From the NCBI RefSeq assembly GCF_013337285.1, contig NZ_SUPW01000006.1:248001-312000 (forward strand): DNA of 64,000 bases, written 5' to 3'. This document shows positions 35,568-44,470 of this stretch, in pieces. Each line of letters starts with the position of its first letter. Position 1 is the first letter of the stretch. The position numbers and the translations under genes are program-made. The notes beneath the pieces are model-generated. The model ran no database searches and was not told the DNA's origin. It saw only the letters and a program-made list of their open reading frames with translations. The stretch comes from Agrobacterium tumefaciens. Its GTDB lineage: Bacteria; Pseudomonadota; Alphaproteobacteria; Rhizobiales; Rhizobiaceae.

Positions 35568-36632
35568 TCAATGGCTGTTGGTTCTGCGTAGCGCCTGCAG
35601 GCGCAGCGTAAGGATGAAAAGCGGCACGCCGATCAGCGTCAGCGCAAGGCCGATCGGCATCGGCGTATCAGCCACCAGCCCGCGCGACAGCGTATCGGCG
35701 GTTACCACCAAGATGCCGCCGGTGAGCCCCGACAGGAAAAGCCTGGCGCGGCCGACGGCGGGCGAAACGAAAGTGGCGAGATGTGGGGCTATGACGCCGA
35801 GGAATGTGAGCGGGCCGACCGCGGTGACGGCTGAGGCACTGAGGATGACCGCGAAAACGATGACGAGCGGGCGTGAATGCCTGACGGTTTCGCCGAGCGC
35901 CATGGCCATCTCGTTGCCGAGATCGAAGACCGCAAGTGCCCGACCGAGCAAAAAGATGCCGGCGAGACTTGCGGCAAAGAGGGGAGCAAAAACGAGATTG
36001 GTGGACCAGCTTGCCTGAAACAGCGAACCCGCCATCCAGTCGGCCAGTGAAAGCGAAGTTTCCGCTGGCGTGTAAAGCAGAAGCACCGAGGAAACGGACG
36101 AGAGGGCGGATTCGATTGCGATGCCCATCAGCAGGATGGCCAGACCGCTCGATCGTTCGCGCCCGACGAGCGTGATCAGGAGGAAGGCTACAGCCAGACC
36201 GCCGCCGACGGCCGCCAGCGCTACCATTGTTTTCGGCGCGGCCGGCACCAGCACCAGAAGCAGCATGATGGTGGTCATCGACCCCTGGCTCAGACCAAAC
36301 AGGCCGGGATCGGCGAGCGGATTGCGGGCGACGGATTGCAGCATGGCGCCTGCTAACGCCACACTCCAGCCGGCCATGAAACCGAGCAGAATGCGCGGCA
36401 GCCGCACCGTCCATAGTGCATAGGCCTGATCGTCGCCCACATGCCCGCCGGCAAGGCCGCGCAAAAGATCGAATAGACCTGTTTCGGTATTGCCGAGGCT
36501 AACGGATATGGCGATGAGCACAAGCGCCAGCCCCATCAGCGCGATGCCGGCTTTTAGATTGCCGATGCCGATTTGCAGGCCGCTGGGCAGCCTGAGCACC
36601 GCTTTGCCGTCGGTGGCGAAATGGCGTTTCAT
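35568..36632 (-). CDS. Iron-siderophore ABC transporter permease (FecD-type)
   Basis: A 354-residue BtuC-like permease with about ten membrane helices. It has LPRILLGFMAGWSVALAGAM followed by ARNPLADPGLFGLSQGS, and the coupling region with VGPLTFLGVIAPHLATF. The start at 36632 overlaps the stop of the partner permease by 4 bases (ATGA). The pair forms the inner membrane channel of the importer. Confidence 0.92.
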   Translation of the reverse strand: MKRHFATDGKAVLRLPSGLQIGIGNLKAGIALMGLALVLIAISVSLGNTETGLFDLLRGLAGGHVGDDQAYALWTVRLPRILLGFMAGWSVALAGAMLQSVARNPLADPGLFGLSQGSMTTIMLLLVLVPAAPKTMVALAAVGGGLAVAFLLITLVGRERSSGLAILLMGIAIESALSSVSSVLLLYTPAETSLSLADWMAGSLFQASWSTNLVFAPLFAASLAGIFLLGRALAVFDLGNEMAMALGETVRHSRPLVIVFAVILSASAVTAVGPLTFLGVIAPHLATFVSPAVGRARLFLSGLTGGILVVTADTLSRGLVADTPMPIGLALTLIGVPLFILTLRLQALRRTNSH

Positions 36633-37642
36633 GACAGCCCCCTTTGCGAAGGCGAAAGATAGAAGCGCTTGACGATGACAATGAAGACGAGGCCGCCGAG
36701 CAGATCCATGAACAGCCCGGTATTGACCACATAAGGCGCAAACAGGGTCTGCGCACCAAGATCGGCCAGCACGCAGAGACCCGCGCCGACAAGGGCGGAG
36801 GCTGGCAGAGCGAGCGTGAAGTTCACCCCCACCAGCGGCCGGATCATATGCGGCACGATAAGGCCGACGAAACCGATCGGGCCGCAGATCGCCACCGCTG
36901 AGCCCGACGCCAGCATGGTGGCGAAGAGCGCGAGCCGGGAAATACGCGTCACGTTCACACCGGCGGAGGCGGCTTTTTCCGCGCCCAGCAGAACGAGCGT
37001 CAGCGGCCGGGCGACCGACAACAATATTGCCAGCGCAATGGCTCCGATCCACCAGAAATCGGTGAGCCGCGCGGCATAGACGTGGTTGATATTGCCGCCC
37101 ACCCAGCTCAGAAATTCGCTGCGCCGTGTCGGATTTGATAACAGCAGGGCATTGGTCACGCCGATCAGCAGCATCGAAACCAGCGCGCCGGAAAGGATGA
37201 GCGACAGGCCGCGCGGATCGTTCGACCGTCCGGCAAGACGGGCGACGAGGAAGCAGGCGCCAAAGCCGAGACCGGCGCCGACGAGTGCCGCTAATCCCTG
37301 CACGTCAGGAGAAAAATCGAACACCAGCGCGCCGGCAACCACAAAAAGCGTCGCGCCAGCATTCAAGCCCAGAGTAGAGGGCGAGGCGAGGGGATTGCGG
37401 ACAAGCCCCTGCAGCACGCAGCCGCTGACGGCGGTGGTGGCGCCCACATAAATCGCAATCAGTAAGCGCGGGATTTGCTGATAGAGAAGCACCGACTGTT
37501 CATAGGTGTCGGCCTCACCACGCCAGAGCGTTGCCGCGATTTCGGCAAGCGGCATATCGCCGGTCATGACGAGCAGATTAATAGTGAGAATGGCGGCCAG
37601 CAGCAGCGCGGCGGCAAAAATCAGCGTTACTTTCGAGGTCAT
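36629..37642 (-). CDS. Iron-siderophore ABC transporter permease (FecC-type)
   Basis: A 337-residue permease of the same family as its neighbour: IPRLLIAIYVGATTAVSGCV, LVRNPLASPSTLGLNAGA and the coupling stretch CGPIGFVGLIVPHMIRPLVG. About ten membrane helices. It overlaps both the ATPase gene before it and the second permease after it by 4 bases, so the stoichiometry of the complex is set by translational coupling. Confidence 0.92.
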   Translation of the reverse strand: MTSKVTLIFAAALLLAAILTINLLVMTGDMPLAEIAATLWRGEADTYEQSVLLYQQIPRLLIAIYVGATTAVSGCVLQGLVRNPLASPSTLGLNAGATLFVVAGALVFDFSPDVQGLAALVGAGLGFGACFLVARLAGRSNDPRGLSLILSGALVSMLLIGVTNALLLSNPTRRSEFLSWVGGNINHVYAARLTDFWWIGAIALAILLSVARPLTLVLLGAEKAASAGVNVTRISRLALFATMLASGSAVAICGPIGFVGLIVPHMIRPLVGVNFTLALPASALVGAGLCVLADLGAQTLFAPYVVNTGLFMDLLGGLVFIVIVKRFYLSPSQRGLS

Positions 37643-38430
37643 GCTGAAATGGCCTGTTCCTGCCGGTCCAGCCGGGGCACGCAGATGAGCCGCCCCTGAC
37701 GGGAGAAGATATCGGCTTCGAGATCGAAGACCTCGGCGACATTTTCAGGGGTGACCGTTTTTTCAACCGGCCCTGAGGCGAGAACCTGTCCGGCTTTCAG
37801 CATGATGACATCATCGGCGAAAGTGGAGGCGAGGTTGAGGTCATGCAGCACGACGATCACGGTTTTGCCGTGCCTGTCGGTCAACTCGCGCACGAGGCCG
37901 AGAACGGCATATTGATATTTCATGTCTAGATGGTTGACCGGCTCGTCCATCAGGATCACGTCGGTATCCTGCGCCAGCACCATGGCAATGAAGGCGCGCT
38001 GGCGCTGGCCGCCGGACAGCGTGTTGACCTGCGCCTTCGCCTTGTCTTCCAGCCCGACGGTCTTCAGCGCCTCGGCAAAAAGCGCTCGGTCGCGCTCAGA
38101 TGGACCGCCGCCGAGCCCGTAACGCGCATAACCCGCGAGTTCGACCAACTCGCCAAGCGTCATATAGTCAGGGCAATGGCATTCCTGCGGCAGATAGGCG
38201 ATGCGGCGGGCGAGTTCCCGGCGTCCGATTTCGCCGATCAAACGCTCGCCAAGCCTTATTTTGCCTGATGACAAGGGAAGGAAACCCATGATGGTTTTTA
38301 ACAGCGTCGACTTGCCGCAGCCATTGGGGCCGACCAGCGCCGTCACCCGGCCGGTTTGGAAGCGGGCGGACAATCCTCTCAAGACGGGGACGTGTCCGTA
38401 GCTGGCGTGAAGGTCCGTCGCATCAAGCAC
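37639..38430 (-). CDS. Iron-siderophore ABC transporter ATP-binding protein (FepC/FecE-type)
   Basis: A 263-residue ATPase: Walker A GPNGCGKST, signature TLSGGQRQRAFIAMVLAQ, Walker B VILMDEPVNHLD and switch histidine VVLHDLNLA. The GTG at 38430 is taken as start because AGGAG (38440-38444 on this strand) lies 9 bases before it; a TTG at 38439 would directly abut the ribosome site. It is the first gene of the importer operon, which runs ATPase, permease, permease, binding protein. Confidence 0.9.
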   Translation of the reverse strand: MLDATDLHASYGHVPVLRGLSARFQTGRVTALVGPNGCGKSTLLKTIMGFLPLSSGKIRLGERLIGEIGRRELARRIAYLPQECHCPDYMTLGELVELAGYARYGLGGGPSERDRALFAEALKTVGLEDKAKAQVNTLSGGQRQRAFIAMVLAQDTDVILMDEPVNHLDMKYQYAVLGLVRELTDRHGKTVIVVLHDLNLASTFADDVIMLKAGQVLASGPVEKTVTPENVAEVFDLEADIFSRQGRLICVPRLDRQEQAISA

Positions 38431-38494
38431 CGGATACAACTCCTGTTATTCATGCGGCCATGCGTCGAGACGCCGCACAGCCGTTATAAGCATT

Positions 38495-38509
38495 TGAATT
38501 TAAATATCG
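38495..38509. promoter_or_regulatory. IRO-like box upstream of the siderophore importer operon
   Basis: TGAATTTAAATATCG fits TGA-N9-TCA with one mismatch (last base) around a perfect ATTTAAAT core. It lies 65-80 bases before the importer ATPase start on the minus strand and 145 bases before the divergent monooxygenase gene. Iron control of the importer operon would be expected; this is the best candidate site in the gap. Confidence 0.4.
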
Positions 38510-38653
38510 ATCCTGCGAAAAACGGGTCTCGTTCCGGCAAGCGCGACGCTCTGATCTTGAAGCGACACTAAACTATAGTAAAACTCTCCACAAATCGAAA
38601 TTTGCCGATTCAACCCGCAGATTTCTTCCCGGTTATTTCAGTCGAGGTGCATC

Positions 38654-39955
38654 ATGTCAGTCGCAGCCAAGCTCCATGTCGGTATGTCGCTGGCCCCAAC
38701 CTGGCTCAGCGGCGAGGCGTGGCGGCGCGCGGACAGCGATATAGATGGGGTGTTTTCCAGCGATTATTTCGTCGATCTGGCGCAGCGCGCCGAGGCGGCG
38801 CATGTGGATTTCGTCTTCCGGCCCGATACGCTTTTTCTGCGCACCGAGGGGCTGGAAACCGGCGGCGGATTTGCCAGCATGGACCCGACAATGCTTCTGG
38901 CCGCAATCGCCCGGGAGACCAGTCGCGTCGGCCTGTTATCCACCGTTTCGACGACCTTCCTGCCGCCCTATGTGGTTGCCCGCCAGATTCAGTCGCTGAA
39001 CTGGCTGAGCAACGGTCGGGCGGGGTGGAACATCGTTACGGCGCTGGAGGGCCACGAAAATTTCGGTCTGAGAGAGATGCCGTCGCCGCAGGAGCGCTAT
39101 GAACGCGCCGCGGAATTCACACAAGTGGTGCGGCAACTCTGGGCAAGTTTTCCGAACGAGGCGTTGAAGCTCGACAGGGAAAGCGGGCGTTTTGCCGATT
39201 CCTCGCTGGTGCGGCCGGTTGCTCATGAAGGGCCGCACTTCAGCGTCAAAGGCCCGCTCAACCTGCCGGCCCATGCCAGCCGCATTCCGCTTGTGCAGGC
39301 CGGTGCTTCTCCCGAGGGCCGCGATTTCGCTTCGTCGGTGGCGGATGCGGTTTTTGCCTCGACGCCGGATATGCAGGCCGCCATCGAACTCAGGGCGGAT
39401 CTGCGCCGCAGGGCCGAGGGGCATGGCCGAAAGCCGGATGGGGTGAAGCTGATGCCGGGCCTCAGCCTCTATCTGGCGGAGACCGGCAAGGAGGCGCAGG
39501 ACCTCTTCGCGGAGACCCATACCCGCGCCAACCGCGCCCGTGCCTTTGCCTCCATCCGTGACATGACGGGCCTAGATCTCTCTGACTGGCCGCTCACGCG
39601 GATCGTCACCGCCTCGGATTTGCCATCGCCGCCTGAAACACCCAGAAGCCGCACCCATGCCAATCTGCTCCGCCGGTTGATCGAGCGGGAAACGTTAAGC
39701 GTCGGGGACCTGCTGCAACGACCGGAAGTGATGGGGTCAGGCCACTGGCAGATCATCGGCACCGTCGAGGATGCTTTTGAAAGCATTCGGGAATGGGCGC
39801 AGGCGGGTGCGATAGACGGTTTTGTCGCGGTGCCCGGCGGGTCTGTCGCTTCGATGCGGCTGGTATTGGAGCGGTTGCTTCCCAGGCTTGCCGATGCCGG
39901 GCTTTTTCGCACCGGCTATTCCGGCCACACCTTTGCGGAGCATCTGGCCGAATAG
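38654..39955 (+). CDS. LLM-class flavin-dependent monooxygenase (NtaA/SnaA/DszA family)
   Basis: A 433-residue bacterial-luciferase-fold protein of the FMNH2-dependent two-component type. Family stretches include AEAAHVDFVFRPDTLF, RVGLLSTVSTTFLPPYVVAR, LNWLSNGRAGWNIVTA, NFG, and PLVQAGASPEGRDFA. Relatives oxidise nitrilotriacetate, pristinamycin precursors or sulfur compounds, with reduced flavin from a separate reductase. No reductase gene is adjacent. GAGGTG lies 5 bases upstream. Its place between the importer operon and the TonB receptor hints at a link with siderophore turnover, but nothing in the sequence proves that; an IclR regulator converges on it. Confidence 0.85.
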   Translation: MSVAAKLHVGMSLAPTWLSGEAWRRADSDIDGVFSSDYFVDLAQRAEAAHVDFVFRPDTLFLRTEGLETGGGFASMDPTMLLAAIARETSRVGLLSTVSTTFLPPYVVARQIQSLNWLSNGRAGWNIVTALEGHENFGLREMPSPQERYERAAEFTQVVRQLWASFPNEALKLDRESGRFADSSLVRPVAHEGPHFSVKGPLNLPAHASRIPLVQAGASPEGRDFASSVADAVFASTPDMQAAIELRADLRRRAEGHGRKPDGVKLMPGLSLYLAETGKEAQDLFAETHTRANRARAFASIRDMTGLDLSDWPLTRIVTASDLPSPPETPRSRTHANLLRRLIERETLSVGDLLQRPEVMGSGHWQIIGTVEDAFESIREWAQAGAIDGFVAVPGGSVASMRLVLERLLPRLADAGLFRTGYSGHTFAEHLAE

Positions 39956-39957
39956 AA

Positions 39958-40734
39958 TTACGATCCGCCGGATTCGCCCGTCGCCTTTGTGGCCGCTTGG
40001 AGCAGTCGCGAAAAATGTCCTTCGGCCTCGGCGGTCGCCAGGAAGGATACGGTGGTGACGACACAACAGATTTCGCGCTGGGCGTCGAAAACCGGGGCCG
40101 CCTTGCCCGTCAGGGCGGAAAACAGGTGTTCGTTGAGTTCCGCCCCGCCTGTTTCGCGGATGGTGTTGAGAACCTTCGCCTCGGGGCGTGCGCCGCGAAA
40201 GGCGGCGGGCTGCAATTTGCGAACGGCTGCAATTCTATCCGGCGGCAGGTAAGCCTGAAAAACCAGCCCGCAGGCGCTGTTGTCCAGCGGCAGAACATCA
40301 CCGAGCGCCACGGTACTGATGGAGAAGCTGGCGCTCCTGTGCCATTGAACCACGGTCGGGCCGCGATCGGTCCAGATCGCCACGCCACAGCTGGCGCCGA
40401 TCTGCGAGGCCAGATTTTTCATCTGTCGACCGGCAGTCTCGACCGGATTGATTCGTCTCAGCGCGCTGATGCCTATCCCCAGTGCCGCCGGCCCGAGATC
40501 GTAGCAGCCGCTTGCGGGATCCTGGGTCACCAGTCCTTCCCGCACCAGGCTCTGCATATAACGGTGTGCGGTTGAACGACCGGTGCCGGCGCGTTTGGCC
40601 AATTCGCCAAGCGCGACTGCCGTCTCCGATTTTGCAAGAAGATCGAGAAAACGCGCCGCGATCGACACGGATTGAATGAGCGCCGAACGCTTCTCGCCCT
40701 CGTTCTCAGGCAGATCATCGGCATCGTCATTCAT
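39958..40734 (-). CDS. IclR family transcriptional regulator
   Basis: A 258-residue regulator: N-terminal winged helix (SVSIAARFLDLLAKSETAVALGELAKRAGTGRSTAHRYMQSL) and a C-terminal effector-binding domain (GLVFQAYLPPDRI). The start at 40734 gives the usual IclR length; the frame is open for 52 more codons upstream without a matching sequence. It ends 2 bases from the convergent monooxygenase gene and points away from the TonB receptor gene, so it could regulate either. IclR proteins usually sense small aromatic or organic acids. Confidence 0.85.
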   Translation of the reverse strand: MNDDADDLPENEGEKRSALIQSVSIAARFLDLLAKSETAVALGELAKRAGTGRSTAHRYMQSLVREGLVTQDPASGCYDLGPAALGIGISALRRINPVETAGRQMKNLASQIGASCGVAIWTDRGPTVVQWHRSASFSISTVALGDVLPLDNSACGLVFQAYLPPDRIAAVRKLQPAAFRGARPEAKVLNTIRETGGAELNEHLFSALTGKAAPVFDAQREICCVVTTVSFLATAEAEGHFSRLLQAATKATGESGGS

Positions 40735-40972
40735 GGCGTTCAAACAGATTCCCTCATTTTTGGACTGAACATGCCTAACGCATCGGCTCGAAAACCGGAA
40801 TTGATTTCTGGGAGGAAAACAGGCCGTTGCGACGCTTTGCCAATCGTGGTGCAGACGGGTGGGCGATAAATTTTGTTGTAAATATGGCACATCCCGTTAC
40901 GGAACCCCAATTGTCCGCAATGCAGAACGTATTCTCTATTGCGAAACAGATAACGCTTCCATTACTTGAATA

Positions 40973-40987
40973 TGACTTTAATACTCA
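40973..40987. promoter_or_regulatory. IRO (RirA) box over the -10 of the TonB receptor gene
   Basis: TGACTTTAATACTCA fits TGA-N9-TCA exactly. TAATAC at 40979-40984 inside it is a plausible -10 with TTCCAT 16 bases upstream as a weak -35. The receptor start codon follows at 41008 with AGGGG in between. The arrangement copies the siderophore NRPS promoter at 24.3 kb, so both should respond to the same iron regulator. The rest of the 273-base gap (40735-41007) holds nothing else that I recognise. Confidence 0.7.
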
Positions 40988-41007
40988 TGTTTATTTAGGG
41001 GTGTGTT

Positions 41008-43101
41008 ATGGGGTTTCGCTCTAACGGTCGTTTGATGAACGGAGTCAGCGTTCTGACACTGGCGACGCTGTTTGTAACGCCGGTCCTGGGTCAGGATCAG
41101 CTGGCTGAGACAGCGGGGACGACCGTTCTCAAACCGATCGTCGTGACCGGTGAAAAAGTGGCGCGCGATATGAGGAATACGGCGTCGTCCGTTTCGGTCA
41201 TATCCAGTGAGAAAATCAAAAAGGAAAAGACCGGCGACCCGACCGTTTCGGATGCGATCAAGGATATTCCGAACGTCGTTTACACCGACAATGTCAGCGC
41301 TCCGATCATTCGCGGACAGGACACGCAGGGACCGAATACGGGTTCAATCGCCTTCTTCACCGGCACGGTGCCGCGCGCCACGATCAATGTCGACGGTCAT
41401 TATCTCGGTTATAACGAGTTCATCTATGGCGCGACCTCCATCTGGGATGTCGACAGCATCGAGGTCTTCCGCGGTCCGCAGACCACCTCACAGGGCGCGA
41501 ACGCTATTGCCGGCGCCATCCTCGTCAATACCAAAGACCCGACGTTTACGCCGGAAGCGAGCTATCAGGCCGAGATCGGCAATTATCACCAGAAGCGCGG
41601 TTCCTTCGCCTTTTCCGGTCCGCTGATCGAAGACGAACTGGCGGCGCGCATGGCGATCGACTATTCAGGTCGTGACACCTTCATCGATTATATCAATTCC
41701 GCTTTTGCCCATGACGGCACGGATCAGAACTTCAAGGAGTTCAACGGTCGTTTCAAGCTTCTGTGGGAACCTTCGGAAATCCCCGGTCTTTCGACCAAGC
41801 TCACCTATTCCTATAACGCCTCCAACCGGCCTAGCCAGGAAGCGGCGTCGCGTCCTTTCGAGGATCTCAATCACATCACCAACACGATGCCGAGCTTCAG
41901 CCAGTATACCAATACCGGCATTCTCGACATCAACTACGATTTCGAGAATGGTGTGAAACTGTTCAACCAGACGCAGTTTTCCTCGTCCATCGCCAAGCGC
42001 AGGGTCGGCATTGCCAATACCGGCGATGCCGATATCGACCTGAAGAACACCTCCCACGAAACCCGTGTGACCTTTGGTGATCAGGAGGATGTGTTGAGCG
42101 GCGTAGCGGGTATCTTCTACGCGCATACGAAAGCCGACGAAGTGCTTTATCTGCGCGGAACATCGCGCTTCAACGACACCAAGGACAATCTCGGTCTTTT
42201 CAGCGAACTGAGCTATCGCCTGACCGATCAATGGACCCTGACGGGTGGTCTGCGCTACCAGCAGGACCAGATTCAGCGCAGCGGTTACAGAACGCTGAGC
42301 GCCACAAGCAGAAGTTCGGTCAATTATGACGAGACTTTCTCTGAAATTCTGCCGAAGGCCTCGCTCGCTTATGCCGTGAATGATGACTGGACGGTGGGTG
42401 GCTTGATCAGCCGCGGTTACAATCCCGGCGGTGTTGCATTTGACCTGACGACCAGCAAATGGCGGACCTTCGACAAGGAAACCATCTGGAACTATGAACT
42501 CTTCACCCGCGCCAGTCTGCTGGATGATACGCTGACGATCAACGGCAACCTGTTCTACATGGACATGAAGGATGCGCAGTTCAACGTGCCGATCGTTGTG
42601 TCCACCGGCATCAGCGAATCCTACACCGTCAATGCTGAAGAGGCCCATGCCTACGGCCTGGAAATCGGCGCGGATTATCAGGTTCTCGACAATCTGACGC
42701 TCAAAGCCAGCGCCGGTTTGCTGAAGACGAAAATCGACGAGATTTCCAGCAATTCCGCCTATCTCGGCAAGGAATTCGCCAAGTCTCCCGGTTACAGCTT
42801 CACCATCGGCGCGAGTTGGGACGTGACGGACAAGTTCACCGTTTCGGGGCAGGTGCGCCATCTCGACGGTTATTATTCCGACACGGATAACAAGGCCGTC
42901 TATGCGATCGAGCCCTATACGATCGCGGATGTGCGGGCGAGCTACAAGTTCCAGGAGGAGCTTGAGTTCTACGCTTACGTCAAGAACGTCTTCGACGAAC
43001 GTGCGCCGACACTGATGAAGGAAAATCGCGGTATTGGCGGCATCGAGGCCAGCATGACCGAACCGCGCATGTTCGGCATCGGTGTTCGCGGCACCTTCTG
43101 A
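41008..43101 (+). CDS. TonB-dependent siderophore receptor
   Basis: A 697-residue outer membrane receptor. Signal peptide up to about residue 29 (LFVTPVLGQ), TonB box PIVVTGEK, plug domain (VSVISSEKIKKE, then IEVFRGPQTTSQGANAIAGAI) and a 22-strand barrel ending in MFGIGVRGTF with the terminal phenylalanine needed for assembly. The exact iron box upstream and the nearby siderophore importer make it the likely ferric-agrobactin (or other catechol) receptor. It carries no N-terminal signalling extension, so it is not a FecA-type transducer. Confidence 0.9.
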   Translation: MGFRSNGRLMNGVSVLTLATLFVTPVLGQDQLAETAGTTVLKPIVVTGEKVARDMRNTASSVSVISSEKIKKEKTGDPTVSDAIKDIPNVVYTDNVSAPIIRGQDTQGPNTGSIAFFTGTVPRATINVDGHYLGYNEFIYGATSIWDVDSIEVFRGPQTTSQGANAIAGAILVNTKDPTFTPEASYQAEIGNYHQKRGSFAFSGPLIEDELAARMAIDYSGRDTFIDYINSAFAHDGTDQNFKEFNGRFKLLWEPSEIPGLSTKLTYSYNASNRPSQEAASRPFEDLNHITNTMPSFSQYTNTGILDINYDFENGVKLFNQTQFSSSIAKRRVGIANTGDADIDLKNTSHETRVTFGDQEDVLSGVAGIFYAHTKADEVLYLRGTSRFNDTKDNLGLFSELSYRLTDQWTLTGGLRYQQDQIQRSGYRTLSATSRSSVNYDETFSEILPKASLAYAVNDDWTVGGLISRGYNPGGVAFDLTTSKWRTFDKETIWNYELFTRASLLDDTLTINGNLFYMDMKDAQFNVPIVVSTGISESYTVNAEEAHAYGLEIGADYQVLDNLTLKASAGLLKTKIDEISSNSAYLGKEFAKSPGYSFTIGASWDVTDKFTVSGQVRHLDGYYSDTDNKAVYAIEPYTIADVRASYKFQEELEFYAYVKNVFDERAPTLMKENRGIGGIEASMTEPRMFGIGVRGTF

Positions 43102-43124
43102 GCCACCGGGCGAACCAGAAAGAC

Positions 43125-43160
43125 AAAAAGGCCTTCGAAGCTGTCTTCGAAGGCCTTTTT
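43125..43160. terminator. Bidirectional terminator between the TonB receptor and gcdH
   Basis: A perfect 16-pair stem (43125-43140 with 43145-43160) around a 4-base loop CTGT. The arms begin with five A and end with five T, so it works for both convergent genes. Confidence 0.9.
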
Positions 43161-43186
43161 CTTACTGGGAATGATGGGGCAACGCC

Positions 43187-44374
43187 TCAGAAAAACGCCT
43201 GAATGCCCGTCTGCGCCCGGCCGAGGATCAACGCGTGAACGTCATGCGTGCCCTCATAGGTGTTGACCGTTTCAAGGTTCTGGGCGTGGCGCATGACGTG
43301 ATATTCGATCTGGATGCCGTTGCCGCCGTGCATGTCGCGGGCCTGGCGGGCGATATCCAGCGCCTTGCCGCAATTGTTGCGCTTGATGATGGAGATCATT
43401 TCCGGCGCCATCCTGTGCTCATCCATCAGGCGGCCGATGCGCAGCGATGCCTGAAGGCCGAGCGCGATTTCAGTCTGCATGTCGGCGAGCTTCTTCTGGT
43501 AAAGCTGCATGCCGGCCAGCGGCTTGCCGAACTGCTTGCGGTCGAGACCATATTGCAGGGCGCGGAACCAGCAATCTTCGGCCGCGCCCATCACACCCCA
43601 GGAAATGCCATAGCGGGCGCGGTTGAGGCAACCGAACGGGCCTTTCAGGCCGGAAACATTGGGAAGAAGCGCGTCTTCCCCGACTTCGACGCCATCCATG
43701 ACGATTTCGCCGGTAATCGAGGCGCGCAGCGAGAGTTTGCCGCCGATCTTGGGGGCGGAAAGGCCCTTCATGCCCTTTTCCAGCACGAAACCCCTGATCT
43801 GGTTGTCATGGGCTTCCGATTTGGCCCAGACGACGAAGACATCGGCGATCGGCGCATTGGAAATCCACATCTTCGAACCGCGCAGGCGATAGCCGCCGGC
43901 GATCTTTTCGGCGCGGGTCTTCATGCCGCCGGGATCGGAACCGGCATCCGGCTCGGTCAGCCCGAAACAGCCAATAAGCTCACCCGAGACGAGGCCGGGC
44001 AGGTATTTCTTCTTCTGTTCGTCAGAGCCATAGGCGAAGATCGGGTGGATGACGAGCGAGGACTGCACGCTCATCATCGAGCGATAACCGCTATCGATGC
44101 GCTCCACCTCGCGGGCGACGAGACCGTAGGCGACGTAGCTCGCATTGGCCGCGCCATATTCTTCCGGCAGGGTGACGCCGAGCAGGCCGGTGCGGCCCAT
44201 CAGACGGAACAGTTCTGGCTCGGTGGTTTCGGAAAGATAGGCCTCGGACACGCGCGGCATGAGTTCGGATTTGCCGAAGGCGGCGGCGGCGTCGCGGATC
44301 ATCCGCTCGTCGTCGGTCAGTTGGTCTTCGAGCAGGAAAGGGTCCTGCCAATTGAATGCTGCGCGTTCGCTCAC
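43187..44374 (-). CDS. gcdH: Glutaryl-CoA dehydrogenase
   Basis: A 395-residue acyl-CoA dehydrogenase. FAD and substrate motifs: [20 protein letters not shown] and [18 protein letters not shown]. The catalytic glutamate lies in [18 protein letters not shown], the form seen in glutaryl-CoA dehydrogenases, which oxidise and decarboxylate glutaryl-CoA to crotonyl-CoA in lysine, hydroxylysine and tryptophan breakdown. It is divergent from a LysR gene, an arrangement common for gcdH and its regulator in proteobacteria. Confidence 0.92.
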   Translation of the reverse strand: MSERAAFNWQDPFLLEDQLTDDERMIRDAAAAFGKSELMPRVSEAYLSETTEPELFRLMGRTGLLGVTLPEEYGAANASYVAYGLVAREVERIDSGYRSMMSVQSSLVIHPIFAYGSDEQKKKYLPGLVSGELIGCFGLTEPDAGSDPGGMKTRAEKIAGGYRLRGSKMWISNAPIADVFVVWAKSEAHDNQIRGFVLEKGMKGLSAPKIGGKLSLRASITGEIVMDGVEVGEDALLPNVSGLKGPFGCLNRARYGISWGVMGAAEDCWFRALQYGLDRKQFGKPLAGMQLYQKKLADMQTEIALGLQASLRIGRLMDEHRMAPEMISIIKRNNCGKALDIARQARDMHGGNGIQIEYHVMRHAQNLETVNTYEGTHDVHALILGRAQTGIQAFF

Positions 44375-44470
44375 TTTATGCCTCCGGATTTGCTGGCCGG
44401 ATTATTGGTAATCGATCCTGACGGCACAAGCCATGTTTACTCATTTTTGCATTACCTATAGTCATATCTC

